From a beta proteobacterium L13 (lineage in GTDB: Bacteria; Pseudomonadota; Gammaproteobacteria; Burkholderiales; Chromobacteriaceae): 64,000 bases of DNA. How positions within the stretch are numbered: the stretch's first letter is position 1; each line of letters starts with the position of its first letter. A program made the translations under genes and the position numbers. The notes beneath the pieces were generated by a model. The model saw only the letters and a list, made by a program, of their open reading frames with translations. It had not been told where the DNA came from and ran no database searches. The stretch is taken from contig AMYZ01000008.1 in the NCBI GenBank assembly GCA_000335715.1, positions 62,001-126,000 of the forward strand, in the 5' to 3' direction. Of the stretch, positions 20,363-29,434 are shown piece after piece.

Positions 20363-20410
20363 ATGGGAACAGTTTGTTGCGCCGTGGCCGCTTGCCCGCT
20401 ATTCAAGCAC

Positions 20411-21319
20411 ATGGCATGGTGGGTGAATGAAAACGCCCCTGTGTGCCTTGCCTATCTGCTGCTTACCCTGACGGCCCTGTTCTGGTCGGGTAATTTCGTG
20501 CTGGCCCGCGCCATGCACGCCAGCGTTGCCCCGATGACGCTTTCCTTTGCCCGCTGGGCCATTGCCTTGTGCCTGCTACTGCCTTTTGGCTGGCGGCCAG
20601 CCTGGCAGCAGCGTGCGCTGTGGCTGCCGCACTGGCGGCGCCTGCTGCTGCTGGCGCTGCTGGGCGTCACCGGCTTCAACTCGCTGGCTTACTGGGGGCT
20701 GCAGTACACCGCGGCCACCAATGCGGTACTGCTCAACTCCTTCATCCCCATCCTGATCGTGCTGTTCGGCGCGCTGTTTTTCGGCATGAAGATCGGCCTG
20801 CGCCAGGCGCTGGCGGTGGGCATTTCCTTTGTGGGCGTGCTGTTCATCGTGGCGCACGGCGACTGGCACAGGTTGGCCGCACTGGATATCAATCGTGGCG
20901 ACGCGGTGGTGTTTCTGGCCATGGTGGCGTGGGCGCTGTACACCCTGCTGCTCAAGCCGCTGCCTGCCACGCTGGACCGCATCGGCCTGCTCACCGTGCT
21001 GGTGGCTATCGGCCTGCTGGGCATCGCGCCGCTGTTTGCCGCCGAGCTGGCCAGCGGCCGGCACACGCCGCTTACTGGCGGCACGCTGGCCACCTTTGCT
21101 TACGTGGGTACGCTGCCGTCGGTGGCCGCGTACTACTTTTACAACCTGGGCGTGGCCCGCGTGGGCGCGGCGCGCGCCGGCATGTTCATCCACCTGATGC
21201 CGGGCTTTGGTGCCGTGCTGTCCATGCTGTTTCTGGGCGAGGCGCTGCAGTGGTACCACCTGGCCGGTATCGGGCTGATACTATCGGGTGTGGTGCTGGC
21301 CACGCGGGCTGGCAAGTAG
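20411..21319 (+). CDS. EamA-type (DMT) transporter
   Basis: 302-residue inner-membrane protein with ten predicted helices in two EamA repeats, e.g. LTLTALFWSGNFVLARA in the first and GTLATFAYVGTLPSVAAYYF in the second. Family members export amino acids or metabolites. ATG 20411 is chosen because the frame further upstream runs through the symporter terminator; neither candidate start has a strong RBS. The stop is 25 bases before the CMD-family gene on the same strand. Confidence 0.85.
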   Translation: MAWWVNENAPVCLAYLLLTLTALFWSGNFVLARAMHASVAPMTLSFARWAIALCLLLPFGWRPAWQQRALWLPHWRRLLLLALLGVTGFNSLAYWGLQYTAATNAVLLNSFIPILIVLFGALFFGMKIGLRQALAVGISFVGVLFIVAHGDWHRLAALDINRGDAVVFLAMVAWALYTLLLKPLPATLDRIGLLTVLVAIGLLGIAPLFAAELASGRHTPLTGGTLATFAYVGTLPSVAAYYFYNLGVARVGAARAGMFIHLMPGFGAVLSMLFLGEALQWYHLAGIGLILSGVVLATRAGK

Positions 21320-21344
21320 CCCCCTTGTTGACAGGAGTGATGGC

Positions 21345-21746
21345 ATGAGCGAGCAAGACAAACAGGCCGGGCTGGCGCGGCGCACACAAGTGATGGGCGA
21401 GGCGTTTGCCACGCGCGCGATGAGCGATCTGGACGGTTTCAACCGCCCGTTGCAAGACTGGCTGAACGAGCACGCCTGGGGCAGCACCTGGCAGCGTGAC
21501 GGTATCGACCTGAAAACCCGCAGCCTGCTGACCTGCGCCATGTTGGCCGCGCTGGGCCGCAGCCAGGAGCTGAAAGGCCATATCCGTGGCGCTATCAACA
21601 ACGGTGCCAGCCTGGTAGAGATCCGTGAAACACTGCTGCACTGCGCCGTGTATGCCGGGGCACCCGCTGCCGTGGAAGCGTTCCGCGCCGCGCGCGAGGT
21701 GCTGGCCGAGCTGGGCTTGTCCCTGCCGGACGACGCGCAGCCCTGA
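21345..21746 (+). CDS. Carboxymuconolactone decarboxylase (CMD) family protein
   Basis: 133 residues, PcaC-like. The core LGRSQELKGHIRGAINNGAS followed by IRETLLHCAVYAGAPAAVEAF matches the CMD fold. The AhpD CxxC pair is absent, so a peroxidase-reductase role is unlikely. No beta-ketoadipate pathway genes are nearby, so the real substrate is uncertain. AGGAG is eight bases before ATG 21345. Followed by a hairpin that incorporates a copy of the repeated word, then tpx. Confidence 0.85.
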   Translation: MSEQDKQAGLARRTQVMGEAFATRAMSDLDGFNRPLQDWLNEHAWGSTWQRDGIDLKTRSLLTCAMLAALGRSQELKGHIRGAINNGASLVEIRETLLHCAVYAGAPAAVEAFRAAREVLAELGLSLPDDAQP

Positions 21747-21759
21747 TCGTGGCGCTTTG

Positions 21760-21792
21760 CGGCCAACCCTGCTGCCAGCGGGGTTGAATTTT
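21760..21792 (+). terminator. Terminator hairpin containing a repeated-word copy
   Basis: GCGGCCAACCC starts the left arm. CAACCCTGCTG can fold back on CAGCGGGGTTG, followed by AATTTTC. It lies 13 bases after the CMD-family gene. Confidence 0.55.
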
Positions 21793-21851
21793 CGCCAGCT
21801 TGCCCCACACTCAGCGCATTACCCACTGTTCTTACCCAAAGGAAACATGCA

Positions 21852-22349
21852 ATGGCAACCGTTACCCTGAAAGGCAACCCTGTAGACGTAGCTGGCACCC
21901 TGCCGGCCGCTGGCAGCGCCGCCCCGGCTTTTACCCTGACCGCTGGTGACCTGTCCGACGTGGGTCTGGCTGCTTTTGCCGGCAAGAAAAAGATCCTGAA
22001 CATCTTCCCGTCGGTAGATACCCCGACCTGCGCTACCTCGGTACGCAAGTTCAACGAAAAAGCGGCTGCCCGTGACGGCGTGGCCGTACTGTGCATCTCC
22101 GCCGACCTGCCGTTCGCACAAAAACGTTTCTGCGGCGCCGAAGGCATCGAAGGCGTGGCCAATCTGTCCACCTTCCGCAACCCGGGTTTTGCCGAAGCCT
22201 ACGGCGTGAAGCTGGCGTCCGGCCCGCTGGCCGGCCTGACCGCCCGCGCCGTGGTGGTGCTGGACGAAAACGACCAGGTGCTGCACAGCGAGCTGGTAGC
22301 CGAGATCGCCGACGAGCCGAACTACGACGCCGCGCTGGCTGTGCTGTAA
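21852..22349 (+). CDS. tpx: Thiol peroxidase (Tpx, atypical 2-Cys peroxiredoxin)
   Basis: Reduces hydrogen and alkyl hydroperoxides using thioredoxin; periplasmic or cytoplasmic depending on species, here without a signal peptide. The peroxidatic Cys is in [15 protein letters not shown] (about residue 59) and the resolving Cys in QKRFCGAEG (about residue 93). 165 residues, the usual length. AAAGGAA lies upstream of the ATG. Strong adapted codon use suggests high expression. Followed by its own terminator. Confidence 0.96.
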   Translation: MATVTLKGNPVDVAGTLPAAGSAAPAFTLTAGDLSDVGLAAFAGKKKILNIFPSVDTPTCATSVRKFNEKAAARDGVAVLCISADLPFAQKRFCGAEGIEGVANLSTFRNPGFAEAYGVKLASGPLAGLTARAVVVLDENDQVLHSELVAEIADEPNYDAALAVL

Positions 22350-22369
22350 GACAGCCAGGTTACGAAGGC

Positions 22370-22406
22370 GAAAAACCGGTCAGCTTGCGCTGGCCGGTTT
22401 TTTTAT
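22370..22406 (+). terminator. Rho-independent terminator of tpx
   Basis: AACCGGTCAGC, loop TTGC, GCTGGCCGGTT (one G-U pair), then a T-run. The A-run on the other side could also serve the converging chemoreceptor gene. Confidence 0.9.
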
Positions 22407-22431
22407 TGGGAGGCGCTGGTCTGTACGGGTG

Positions 22432-24084
22432 CTAGGCGGCGGCGGGCAGCGCATCGCCGGTGCCGGGCAAGGCCGGCGGCGGGGTGCGGCCAACCTTGGC
22501 CTGCGGCTGGGTGCGGAACCACGCCAGATCCTGGTTCAGCTGCTGTGAAGCGTCGGTCAGGCGGCCCATGGCCGGGGCCAGGGTTTGCATCTGGCCAAAG
22601 ATGCCGGCGGCCAGCGTGGCCACTTCGTCGCCCTGGCTCACGATATTGTCGCTGGCGGTGTGCTGCGCCTGGCGCGCTTCTTCGATGTCGCGCATGGCCT
22701 GGCGGAAGGCGGTCATGGCCTGGTCGGCTTGCAGCAGTGCGCTGTTCAGTGTTTCTTGCGCGCCTATGCTTTGCTCGCCGGCCTGGTGGGCTTCGTCCAT
22801 GGTGGCCGCCAGCGCCTGGCTGGCCGACTCTACCCGCAGCAAGGTATCAAAGATACGCGCTGTGGCGCTTTCGGTGCGCTCGGACAGCTTGCGCACTTCG
22901 TCGGCTACCACGGCAAAGCCACGACCTGCTTCGCCGGCTCGGGCGGCTTCGATCGCGGCGTTCAGCGCCAGCAGATTGGTTTGCTCGGCCACATCACGAA
23001 TCAGGGTGCTGATCTGGGCAATGTCGCGAATGGCGGTTTTCAGCTGTTCGGCGTCGTTGACGCCGCCTTGCAGGCGCACGGACAGCTTGTGCAGGGTGTC
23101 GGCGGTGCTGGTGGCGAGGCTGCGGGCGTGGCCGGTACGTTCGCTGCCATTGTCGGCATGGCTCACGGCCTGCTCCAGCGCCTGGCTGATGCGCTGGTTG
23201 CTACTTGCAATCTGGCCTGCTGCCGTGCGGGTGTTTTCTGCCTTGTCGGCTTGTTGCTGGGTAACGGTAATGACCTGGCCGGTAAGCGCCAGGATGCCGC
23301 GTGCCTCGTGTTCGCTCTGCGCTGCGGTGCTGCGTACGGTGGCCAGCAGGGCGGTGAGTTTATCCAGGAAGCGGTTGATATGGCGCGCCGCTTGCGACAG
23401 CTCATCGGCACCGCTCACCGGCAAGCGCGCTGCCAGGTCGCCTTCGCCCAGCTGGTCGGCTGCGCGCTGCATCGCGGCAATCTGCGTTTTCAGCCGGCGC
23501 GCCAGCATGACCTGCGAGAGCACCACAATCACGCTCGCCAGGCCCAGCGGCCCCAGCACCAACATCACCAGCCGGCCTAGTGCGCCCTGCATGGCGGTTT
23601 CTGCCTGGGCTAGCAGCTGGCGTTCCGATACTAGGCGCTGGTCGATCAGCCCGGTCAAGGGTTGCAAGCTCATCTGGTAGGCTTGCTCTGGAATGGATAG
23701 CGCGTCTTCCGGCGAGGTCTCGGCAATCTTGATCGCCGATTGCAGGTTCTGGTGGTAGGCCTGCCAATGCTGGCTGGCCTGCTTGCCGAAGCTGTCGCGC
23801 TCGGCAGCGGGCAAGGCCGCCACGATCGCGGCAATCAGCTGGCGGCTGCTACCGTTGACGGCGGCAAGGCGGCTGGCGGTATCGGGCAGCAGCGGGTCGG
23901 CGCGTGCTAGCGACAGTACCTCGGCTTTCAGCGTTTGCAGGTTGGCCGATAACTGCTGACGGCTACGGTATTGTTCAAAGTCACTGCGTAGCGACCACAG
24001 CTGCTGGCTGCTCAGCAACATCACCGCCAGCAGGCAGGCGAGCGTAAGAATTACAGTGAGCCACAAGCGTTTGACCAGCGTCAT
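22432..24084 (-). CDS. Methyl-accepting chemotaxis protein
   Basis: 550-residue chemoreceptor. TM1 is near residues 8-28 ([18 protein letters not shown]), followed by a periplasmic helical sensor domain of about 155 residues (four-helix-bundle type) and TM2 near 190-215. A HAMP domain and a long coiled-coil signalling domain follow. The hairpin tip [19 protein letters not shown] and [17 protein letters not shown] are the CheA/CheW-binding consensus. ATG 24084 starts just before TM1; the longer frame to 24156 is unsupported. No C-terminal CheR-binding pentapeptide is seen. Ligand unknown. Confidence 0.93.
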   Translation of the reverse strand: MTLVKRLWLTVILTLACLLAVMLLSSQQLWSLRSDFEQYRSRQQLSANLQTLKAEVLSLARADPLLPDTASRLAAVNGSSRQLIAAIVAALPAAERDSFGKQASQHWQAYHQNLQSAIKIAETSPEDALSIPEQAYQMSLQPLTGLIDQRLVSERQLLAQAETAMQGALGRLVMLVLGPLGLASVIVVLSQVMLARRLKTQIAAMQRAADQLGEGDLAARLPVSGADELSQAARHINRFLDKLTALLATVRSTAAQSEHEARGILALTGQVITVTQQQADKAENTRTAAGQIASSNQRISQALEQAVSHADNGSERTGHARSLATSTADTLHKLSVRLQGGVNDAEQLKTAIRDIAQISTLIRDVAEQTNLLALNAAIEAARAGEAGRGFAVVADEVRKLSERTESATARIFDTLLRVESASQALAATMDEAHQAGEQSIGAQETLNSALLQADQAMTAFRQAMRDIEEARQAQHTASDNIVSQGDEVATLAAGIFGQMQTLAPAMGRLTDASQQLNQDLAWFRTQPQAKVGRTPPPALPGTGDALPAAA

Positions 24085-24204
24085 TTTAAATCCATTCTTA
24101 TTAAAGCTGAGCGCAGTGTAGGCGGCCAACGTTACTGGCAGATGACAATTCATCACAATGACGCATGGGTGTAACCGAGGCCGGTTTTAGCCCATCGGGT
24201 ACAA

Positions 24205-24238
24205 AAAGAGGCGCCTGTTTTCTAGACTAGGCGCCATT
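24205..24238 (-). terminator. Terminator of the gamma-carbonic anhydrase gene
   Basis: On the minus strand GGCGCCT and AGGCGCC form the stem, followed by TCTTTTTGT. Confidence 0.8.
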
Positions 24239-24267
24239 CGTTAAAAATCTGTGAATAATTAAACATC

Positions 24268-24816
24268 TCAGCCGGCAGCGGCGCTGGCCTTGTGCTTGTC
24301 CATTACCTTCACGTAGTGTTCGGCCGAGTACTTGAAGTAGGCCAGCTCGCCAGCAGTGAGCGGGCGCACCTGTTTCACCGGGTTGCCCAGGTACAGGTAG
24401 CCGCTTTCCAGACGCTTGTTGGGCGGCACCAGGCTGCCGGCGCCAATCAGCACGCGGTCTTCGATAACGGCGCGGTCCAGGATGATGCTGCCGATGCCGA
24501 TCAGCACTTCGTCGCCGATAGTGCAGCCGTGCAGTGTCACGTGGTGGCCGATGGTAACGTGGCGGCCGATGATCAGCGGCGCGCCTTCCGGGTCGCTTTC
24601 CTTGCGGTGGCTGACGTGCAGCATGGCAAAATCCTGCACATTGCTGCCTTCGCCTATGCTGATGCGGTTGACGTCGCCGCGGATCACGGCGCAGGGCCAC
24701 ACCGACACGTTGGCCGCCAGCGATACCTCGCCGATCACCACGGCGGCGTCGTCGATATAGCAGCTGGTGTCGATTTGCGGGCGGTGCCCGTCGTAGGAAC
24801 GGATATTGCGATTCAC
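24268..24816 (-). CDS. Gamma-class carbonic anhydrase-like hexapeptide protein (YrdA/PaaY type)
   Basis: Left-handed beta-helix trimer that binds zinc and, in active members, hydrates CO2. Hexapeptide repeats run through residues 20-150. The three zinc ligands are likely the His in MLHVSHRKE and the two His in IGHHVTLHG. GTG 24816 has AAGGA at good spacing and gives 182 residues; the longer frame to 24873 is rejected. Function as a true anhydrase is not certain in this subfamily. Divergent from prlC. Confidence 0.9.
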   Translation of the reverse strand: MNRNIRSYDGHRPQIDTSCYIDDAAVVIGEVSLAANVSVWPCAVIRGDVNRISIGEGSNVQDFAMLHVSHRKESDPEGAPLIIGRHVTIGHHVTLHGCTIGDEVLIGIGSIILDRAVIEDRVLIGAGSLVPPNKRLESGYLYLGNPVKQVRPLTAGELAYFKYSAEHYVKVMDKHKASAAAG

Positions 24817-24885
24817 GGAATTGTCCTTATCTTCAGTCTGTCTATGCGCGGATGATGCTGCGCCACTTTCCACAGGATGCCAAAC

Positions 24886-26928
24886 ATGACCACCAATCCG
24901 CTACTGGACTTTAGCGATCTGCCGCGCTTTGCCGCGATCAAACCCGAACACGTTACCCCGGCGCTGGACGTGCTGCTGGCCGAAGCGCGCGCTGCGGTAG
25001 AGCAGGTGATCGCTACCGGCGGCGACGACTGGGATAGCGTATCCGAGCCGCTGTCCGATGCCACCGAGCGCCTGGGGCGCGCCTGGGGCGTGGTGGGCCA
25101 CCTCAATAGCGTGATGGGCAATACCGACGGCCTGCGCGAAGTGTATAACGCCGAAATCCCGCGCATTTCCGCCTTCTTTACCGAGCTGGGGCAAAACCTG
25201 GACCTGTTTGCGCGCTTCAAGGCGGTGGCGGCCAACCCGGCTTTTGCCGACGCCAGCGCCGCGCGCAAGAAAATCATCGACAACGACCTGCGCGACTTCC
25301 GCCTGTCCGGCGCCGAGCTGCCGGACGCGCAGAAAGCGCGCTTTGCCGAGCTGTCCAGCCGCCTGGCCGAGCTGTCCAGCCAGTTCTCGCAAAACGTGAT
25401 GGACGCTACCGACAGCTTTAGCCTGTATATCGACGATGCTGCCGAGCTGGCCGGCATTCCGGAAGATAGCCTGGCCATGTACGCCGCCATCGCCGAGGTA
25501 GACGGCCAGCCGGGCAAGTTCAAGCTGGGCCTGCAGTTCCCGCTGCTGTTCCCGGTGCTGCAGTACGCCGACAACCGCGCGCTGCGCCAGCAGCTGTACG
25601 AAGCCAACGCCAAGCGCGCCAGCGAGTTCGGCCCGGCCGAGCAGGACAACACCGCGCTGATCCGCGAGCGTCTGGTGCTGGCCGCCGAAGAGGCGCAGCT
25701 GCTGGGCTTTGCCAACTACGCCGAGCTGTCGCTGTACACCAAGATGGCCGAAAGCCCGCAGCAGGTGATCGACTTCCTGCGCGACCTGGCCGCCCGCGCC
25801 AAGCCTTACGCGCAGCAGGATCGCGCCGAGCTGGAAGCCTTCGCCCGCGCCGAGCTGGGCCTGGACACGCTGGAAGCCTGGGACATCAGCTACGCCGCCG
25901 AAAAACTGCGCGTGGCGCGCTATGCGTTCTCCGAGCACGAGGTGAAGCAGTACTTCCCCGAGCACAAGGTGCTGGCCGGCCTGTTCAGCGTGGTACACAA
26001 GCTGTACGGCATCAGCGTGGCAGCCCGCGACACCGAAACCTGGCACCCGGACGTGCGCTACTACCAGATCCACAAGGACGGCGCGCTGCTGGGCGGCTTC
26101 TACCTCGACCTGTACGCCCGCGACGGCAAACGCCCCGGCGCCTGGATGGACGACGTACGTGGCCGCCGCGTCAAGGCAGGCCAGGTGCAGACGCCGGTGG
26201 CCTATCTGGTGTGCAACTTTACCCGCCCGGTGGGCGACAAGCCGGCCACCTTCAGCCACGACGAAGTGACCACGCTGTTCCATGAGTTTGGCCACGGCCT
26301 GCACCATCTGCTCACCCGTGTGGACGAGCTGGGCGTGTCCGGCATCAGTGGCGTGGAGTGGGACGCGGTAGAGCTGCCCAGCCAGTTCATGGAAAACTTC
26401 TGCTGGGAGTGGGACGTGCTGCAAGGCATGAGCGCTCACGTGGACAGCGGCGAGCCGCTGCCGCACGCGCTGTACGACAAGATGCTGGCGGCCAAGAACT
26501 TCCAGAGCGGCATGCAGACCGTGCGTCAGCTGGAGTTCTCGCTGTTCGACATGCAGCTGTACACCGCGGCCAACCCCGACACTGTGGACTGGCAAGCCTT
26601 GCTGGAAGAGGTGCGCGACGAAGTGGCCGTCAACCGCCCGCCAGCGTACAACCGTTTCCCCAACAGCTTCAGCCACATTTTTGCCGGCGGCTACGCGGCG
26701 GGCTACTACAGCTACAAGTGGGCAGAAGTGCTGTCGGCCGACGCTTACGCTGCTTTTGAAGAAGCCGGCGGCGCCAACCCGGCAGTAGGCTACAAGTTCT
26801 GGGACGAGATCCTGGCCGTGGGCGGTAGCCGCCCGGCACTGGCATCGTTCCGCGCCTTCCGCGGCCGCGACCCGCAGATCGACGCGCTGCTGCGCCACAG
26901 CGGCATGAGCCAGCCGGTAGCAGCCTGA
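24886..26928 (+). CDS. prlC: Oligopeptidase A (M3 metallopeptidase)
   Basis: Cytoplasmic zinc peptidase that degrades signal peptides and short oligopeptides. The active-site motif HEFGHGLHHLL (about residue 465) and the downstream E ligand in GVEWDAVELPSQFMEN are complete. ATG 24886 gives 680 residues, identical to E. coli PrlC; it follows AGGA by about ten bases, whereas the ATG at 24877 overlaps it. The start TTNPLLDFSDLPRFAAIKPEHV is typical. Downstream lies a pair of hairpins, the first made of two inverted repeated words. Confidence 0.96.
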   Translation: MTTNPLLDFSDLPRFAAIKPEHVTPALDVLLAEARAAVEQVIATGGDDWDSVSEPLSDATERLGRAWGVVGHLNSVMGNTDGLREVYNAEIPRISAFFTELGQNLDLFARFKAVAANPAFADASAARKKIIDNDLRDFRLSGAELPDAQKARFAELSSRLAELSSQFSQNVMDATDSFSLYIDDAAELAGIPEDSLAMYAAIAEVDGQPGKFKLGLQFPLLFPVLQYADNRALRQQLYEANAKRASEFGPAEQDNTALIRERLVLAAEEAQLLGFANYAELSLYTKMAESPQQVIDFLRDLAARAKPYAQQDRAELEAFARAELGLDTLEAWDISYAAEKLRVARYAFSEHEVKQYFPEHKVLAGLFSVVHKLYGISVAARDTETWHPDVRYYQIHKDGALLGGFYLDLYARDGKRPGAWMDDVRGRRVKAGQVQTPVAYLVCNFTRPVGDKPATFSHDEVTTLFHEFGHGLHHLLTRVDELGVSGISGVEWDAVELPSQFMENFCWEWDVLQGMSAHVDSGEPLPHALYDKMLAAKNFQSGMQTVRQLEFSLFDMQLYTAANPDTVDWQALLEEVRDEVAVNRPPAYNRFPNSFSHIFAGGYAAGYYSYKWAEVLSADAYAAFEEAGGANPAVGYKFWDEILAVGGSRPALASFRAFRGRDPQIDALLRHSGMSQPVAA

Positions 26929-26940
26929 GCTCGGCAGTAT

Positions 26941-26964
26941 GCTGCGGCCAACGTTGGCCGCAGC
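26941..26964. terminator. Perfect 24-base palindrome made of two inverted repeated words
   Basis: The left half GCTGCGGCCAAC is exactly complementary to the right half GTTGGCCGCAGC. It starts 13 bases after the prlC stop. There is no T-run, so it is either a rho-assisted terminator or mRNA 3' stabiliser, or a paired recognition site. In Neisseria, paired uptake sequences occupy the same position downstream of genes. Confidence 0.6.
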
Positions 26965-26976
26965 AAGAGGTGACAC

Positions 26977-27008
26977 CCCAAGGGCAAGCCAGGCGGCTTG
27001 CCCTTGGG
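26977..27008. repeat. Second 14-bp hairpin downstream of prlC
   Basis: CCCAAGGGCAAGCC pairs perfectly with GGCTTGCCCTTGGG, loop AGGC. It lies 12 bases after the first palindrome and also lacks a T-run. The rest of the gap to 27263 is AT-richer and holds no gene I can support. Confidence 0.65.
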
Positions 27009-27263
27009 CATTGTGCCAGGCGCAAAGCTGGGGACCTTATCCAGGCTGGGTGGCTTCGGGGCCGGGAGACGCCAGATTTGGCCGTAAAAATATTCTGAAT
27101 TATCGATGGCTTGGCTGTTATCGATACTTTGTAAATCAATAACTTGGCTATGTTTTATCGGTGAAAATCGCTTGCGATAGGGTGTTCCTATTCCGTACGC
27201 ATCTGTCTTCCAGACTGGTGCCGCCGGGATGCCATTTACGGTATGGAAACAGGAGATCTACCC

Positions 27264-27569
27264 ATGAAATCGATCAGCCTTGTCATCGTGGCAGCCTTGC
27301 TGTCCACCGCCTGCGCCAGTATGAGTATTGGCACACAGCCATCCGCCACCCCGCCCCAGCTTGTGCGTGCCATGGGTGGGGGCGCGGGCTGGGATAGGCC
27401 GGGTGCTTTCGGCCCACTCCCCTCTGCCATGGCGGCCAAAGGTGAAACCAAGTGCGCCATGCTCAATACCGCTAGCCAAACTTACCGCGCACTGGGCTAT
27501 CACCCTTACGCCAAAGATATGGATGGCAAGCCACTGCCAGAGGGGGGCTTCTACTGCGTGCCGAATTGA
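27264..27569 (+). CDS. Small secreted lipoprotein (hypothetical)
   Basis: 101 residues. ATG 27264 follows AGGAG by seven bases. The N-terminus MKSISLVIVAALLSTACASM is a lipoprotein signal with lipobox LSTAC; Cys is followed by Ala, so Lol sorting to the outer membrane is likely. The mature part is short, with a Gly-rich stretch and two further Cys, ending GGFYCVPN. I do not recognise a family. Flanked by its own terminator, so probably monocistronic. Confidence 0.75.
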   Translation: MKSISLVIVAALLSTACASMSIGTQPSATPPQLVRAMGGGAGWDRPGAFGPLPSAMAAKGETKCAMLNTASQTYRALGYHPYAKDMDGKPLPEGGFYCVPN

Positions 27570-27621
27570 GTTTCACACGGAGCGCGGGGCACTAGCCGGT
27601 CTGCTGGCTTGCTACCGCCTG

Positions 27622-27652
27622 GGCGGCCGGCGTTGTGCGGGCCGCCTTTTTG
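27622..27652 (+). terminator. Rho-independent terminator
   Basis: GGCGGCC and GGCCGCC enclose an 11-base loop and are followed by TTTTTG. Confidence 0.85.
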
Positions 27653-27752
27653 TTAGGCTCAGGCAACAGTTAGCATTTGTTAACGTCTGCAATTTGAAAC
27701 GAGTGGTTTCGGGTGTCAGCATGGTGGCATGAACATTGCCCGGAGACTTGGC

Positions 27753-28754
27753 ATGACTTACCTCTCCCGTGTATTCCGCTGTATGTCCATGCTGCCATGT
27801 CTGGTGCTGGCAGGTCTTCTCTCTGGCTCGCCTGTCAATGCCGGGCCGCTGAGCGAAGCTTTGCAGCAGCGGCAGCTATCGTCTGCCAGAGCAGGGCGTA
27901 CGCTGACTGTAACGCTGACACATGCAGGCCAGCAGCGCAGCTTTTTGCTGCACGTGCCACGCCATTATCAGCCGGCGCAGCCTATACCGCTGGTTCTGGC
28001 ACTGCACGGTGGTGGCGGCAGTATGGATTTCATGGCTAACGACCGTCATTACGGGCTGATCAGCCACAGTGAGCAGGCAGGATATCTGCTGGTGCTACCC
28101 AATGGTACAGGCGCGCTGGGCAACAAGCTGGCTACCTGGAACGCCGGGCGCTGCTGCGGCAAGGCGCGGGACGAAGCGGTAAACGATGTGGCCTTTGCTC
28201 GCGCAGTGGTGGTCTGGGTACTGCAGCACTACACGGTAACGCCCGGTCGCGTGTACGCGGTGGGGATGTCCAATGGCGGCATGATGGCTTACCGGCTGGC
28301 GTGCGAGGCCGCCGATGTGTTTGCCGGGGTGGCATCGGTGGCGGGTACCGATAATACGCTGACGTGCCAGCCATCGCGGCCCGTGGCCGTGCTGCATATT
28401 CATGCCCAGGATGACGATCATGTCCTGTTTAACGGTGGTGCCGGGCCTGGGGCGTTCCGCGACGATAGCAAGGTGACAGATTTCACCTCGGTGCCCGCGA
28501 CCATGGTGCAGTGGCAGACGCATAACCAGTGCCGCCCGCAGCCGGTGCGCAGCCTGACCGTAGCGGGGGCCTATTGCGAGCGCTATACCGGCTGTGCTGC
28601 CGGCGGTGCATTGCAGCTGTGCGTTACCGAGCAAGGCGGCCATAGTTGGCCGGGTGGCGGCCGTACACGTATCGGCAAGGCGGGGCCGAGCCAGGCGCTG
28701 GATGCCAATGACGTGATGTGGGCCTTTTTCAGTGGTTTGCCGTCACGGCCATGA
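27753..28754 (+). CDS. Secreted LpqC/poly(3-hydroxybutyrate) depolymerase-like esterase (CE1 type)
   Basis: 333-residue alpha/beta hydrolase with a signal peptide ending SGSPVNA. The oxyanion region LVLALHGGGGS, the nucleophile motif GMSNGGMMAYRLAC (Ser about residue 180), an acid residue near HAQDDDHVLFN and the C-terminal His in EQGGHSWPGG complete a Ser-Asp-His triad. Family members cleave polyhydroxybutyrate oligomers or feruloyl/acetyl esters; the substrate is open. ATG 27753 is chosen because GGAG is seven bases upstream; ATG 27729 has no RBS. Confidence 0.88.
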   Translation: MTYLSRVFRCMSMLPCLVLAGLLSGSPVNAGPLSEALQQRQLSSARAGRTLTVTLTHAGQQRSFLLHVPRHYQPAQPIPLVLALHGGGGSMDFMANDRHYGLISHSEQAGYLLVLPNGTGALGNKLATWNAGRCCGKARDEAVNDVAFARAVVVWVLQHYTVTPGRVYAVGMSNGGMMAYRLACEAADVFAGVASVAGTDNTLTCQPSRPVAVLHIHAQDDDHVLFNGGAGPGAFRDDSKVTDFTSVPATMVQWQTHNQCRPQPVRSLTVAGAYCERYTGCAAGGALQLCVTEQGGHSWPGGGRTRIGKAGPSQALDANDVMWAFFSGLPSRP

Positions 28755-28841
28755 CGCTTATAGAACAGTCTGTGCGCAGGCAGGGCGAGCCAAGCCCGCA
28801 TCGGTGCGCTAGCATGACGTTTGCTTTCTCAGGAGCCCGCC

Positions 28842-29219
28842 ATGATCAGCCACATCGACCACCTTGTTCTTACCGTTACCGATATCGAAGCGTCGGTAGC
28901 TTTTTATTGCCGCGTTTTGCAAATGGAGGCGGTGACCTTTGCCAATGGTCGCCGCGCGCTGCACTTCGGCAACCAGAAGATCAACCTGCAGCTGCTGGGC
29001 CAGGAGCCGCGCAACCGTGCCGGTGTAGGCTCGGGCGACTTGTGCCTGATCACCCGTTGGCCGCTATCGCAGGTGGTGGCGCATCTGCAGGCCGAGGGCG
29101 TTGATATTGTCGAAGGCCCGGTAGCCAAAACCGGTGCGCAAGGTGTGATCCAGTCGGTGTACTTGCTGGACCCGGACCAGAACCTGATCGAGGTCAGCGT
29201 CTACCCGCCACAGGCATGA
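28842..29219 (+). CDS. VOC-family (glyoxalase/bleomycin-resistance fold) protein
   Basis: 125 residues in one VOC module with paired beta-alpha-beta-beta-beta units. The N-terminal His in ISHIDHLVLTVTD and C-terminal Glu in DPDQNLIEVSVY are the expected metal ligands. It resembles the STM3117-like virulence-associated group. AGGAG precedes ATG 28842. The substrate is unknown. A terminator follows at 29321. Confidence 0.88.
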   Translation: MISHIDHLVLTVTDIEASVAFYCRVLQMEAVTFANGRRALHFGNQKINLQLLGQEPRNRAGVGSGDLCLITRWPLSQVVAHLQAEGVDIVEGPVAKTGAQGVIQSVYLLDPDQNLIEVSVYPPQA

Positions 29220-29320
29220 CAGGGTTTTTTGCTTGCAGCGGGAACCAAGTACACCGTGCGAGCTCACACCATGACTGTTTGTCTAGCAGGCACAACAGTG
29301 AGCGAACTTGACTGTGTTTA

Positions 29321-29348
29321 CCCCCGCCCGGTGCGGGGGCATTTTTTT
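29321..29348 (+). terminator. Rho-independent terminator
   Basis: CCCCCGC, loop CCGGT, GCGGGGG, then CATTTTTTT. It lies about 100 bases after the VOC gene. Confidence 0.88.
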
Positions 29349-29382
29349 GTAGGCTGTCGCGTATAGCGCGGTGCCGAACGTA

Positions 29383-29415
29383 ACAAGGGCCTTTCGCCAT
29401 GCGAAAGGCCCTTGT
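29383..29415 (-). terminator. 15-bp hairpin beyond the LysE-family gene
   Basis: ACAAGGGCCTTTCGC pairs perfectly with GCGAAAGGCCCTTGT around CAT. It lies 20 bases past the stop of the minus-strand exporter gene; the following T-run is weak. Confidence 0.65.
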
Positions 29416-29434
29416 CGCTGTGCATGCTGGTGTT

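Noticed and set aside
24901-26976. Minus-strand frame of 691 codons opposite prlC
   Set aside because: Shadow frame; the plus strand encodes a full-length M3 peptidase with HEFGH.
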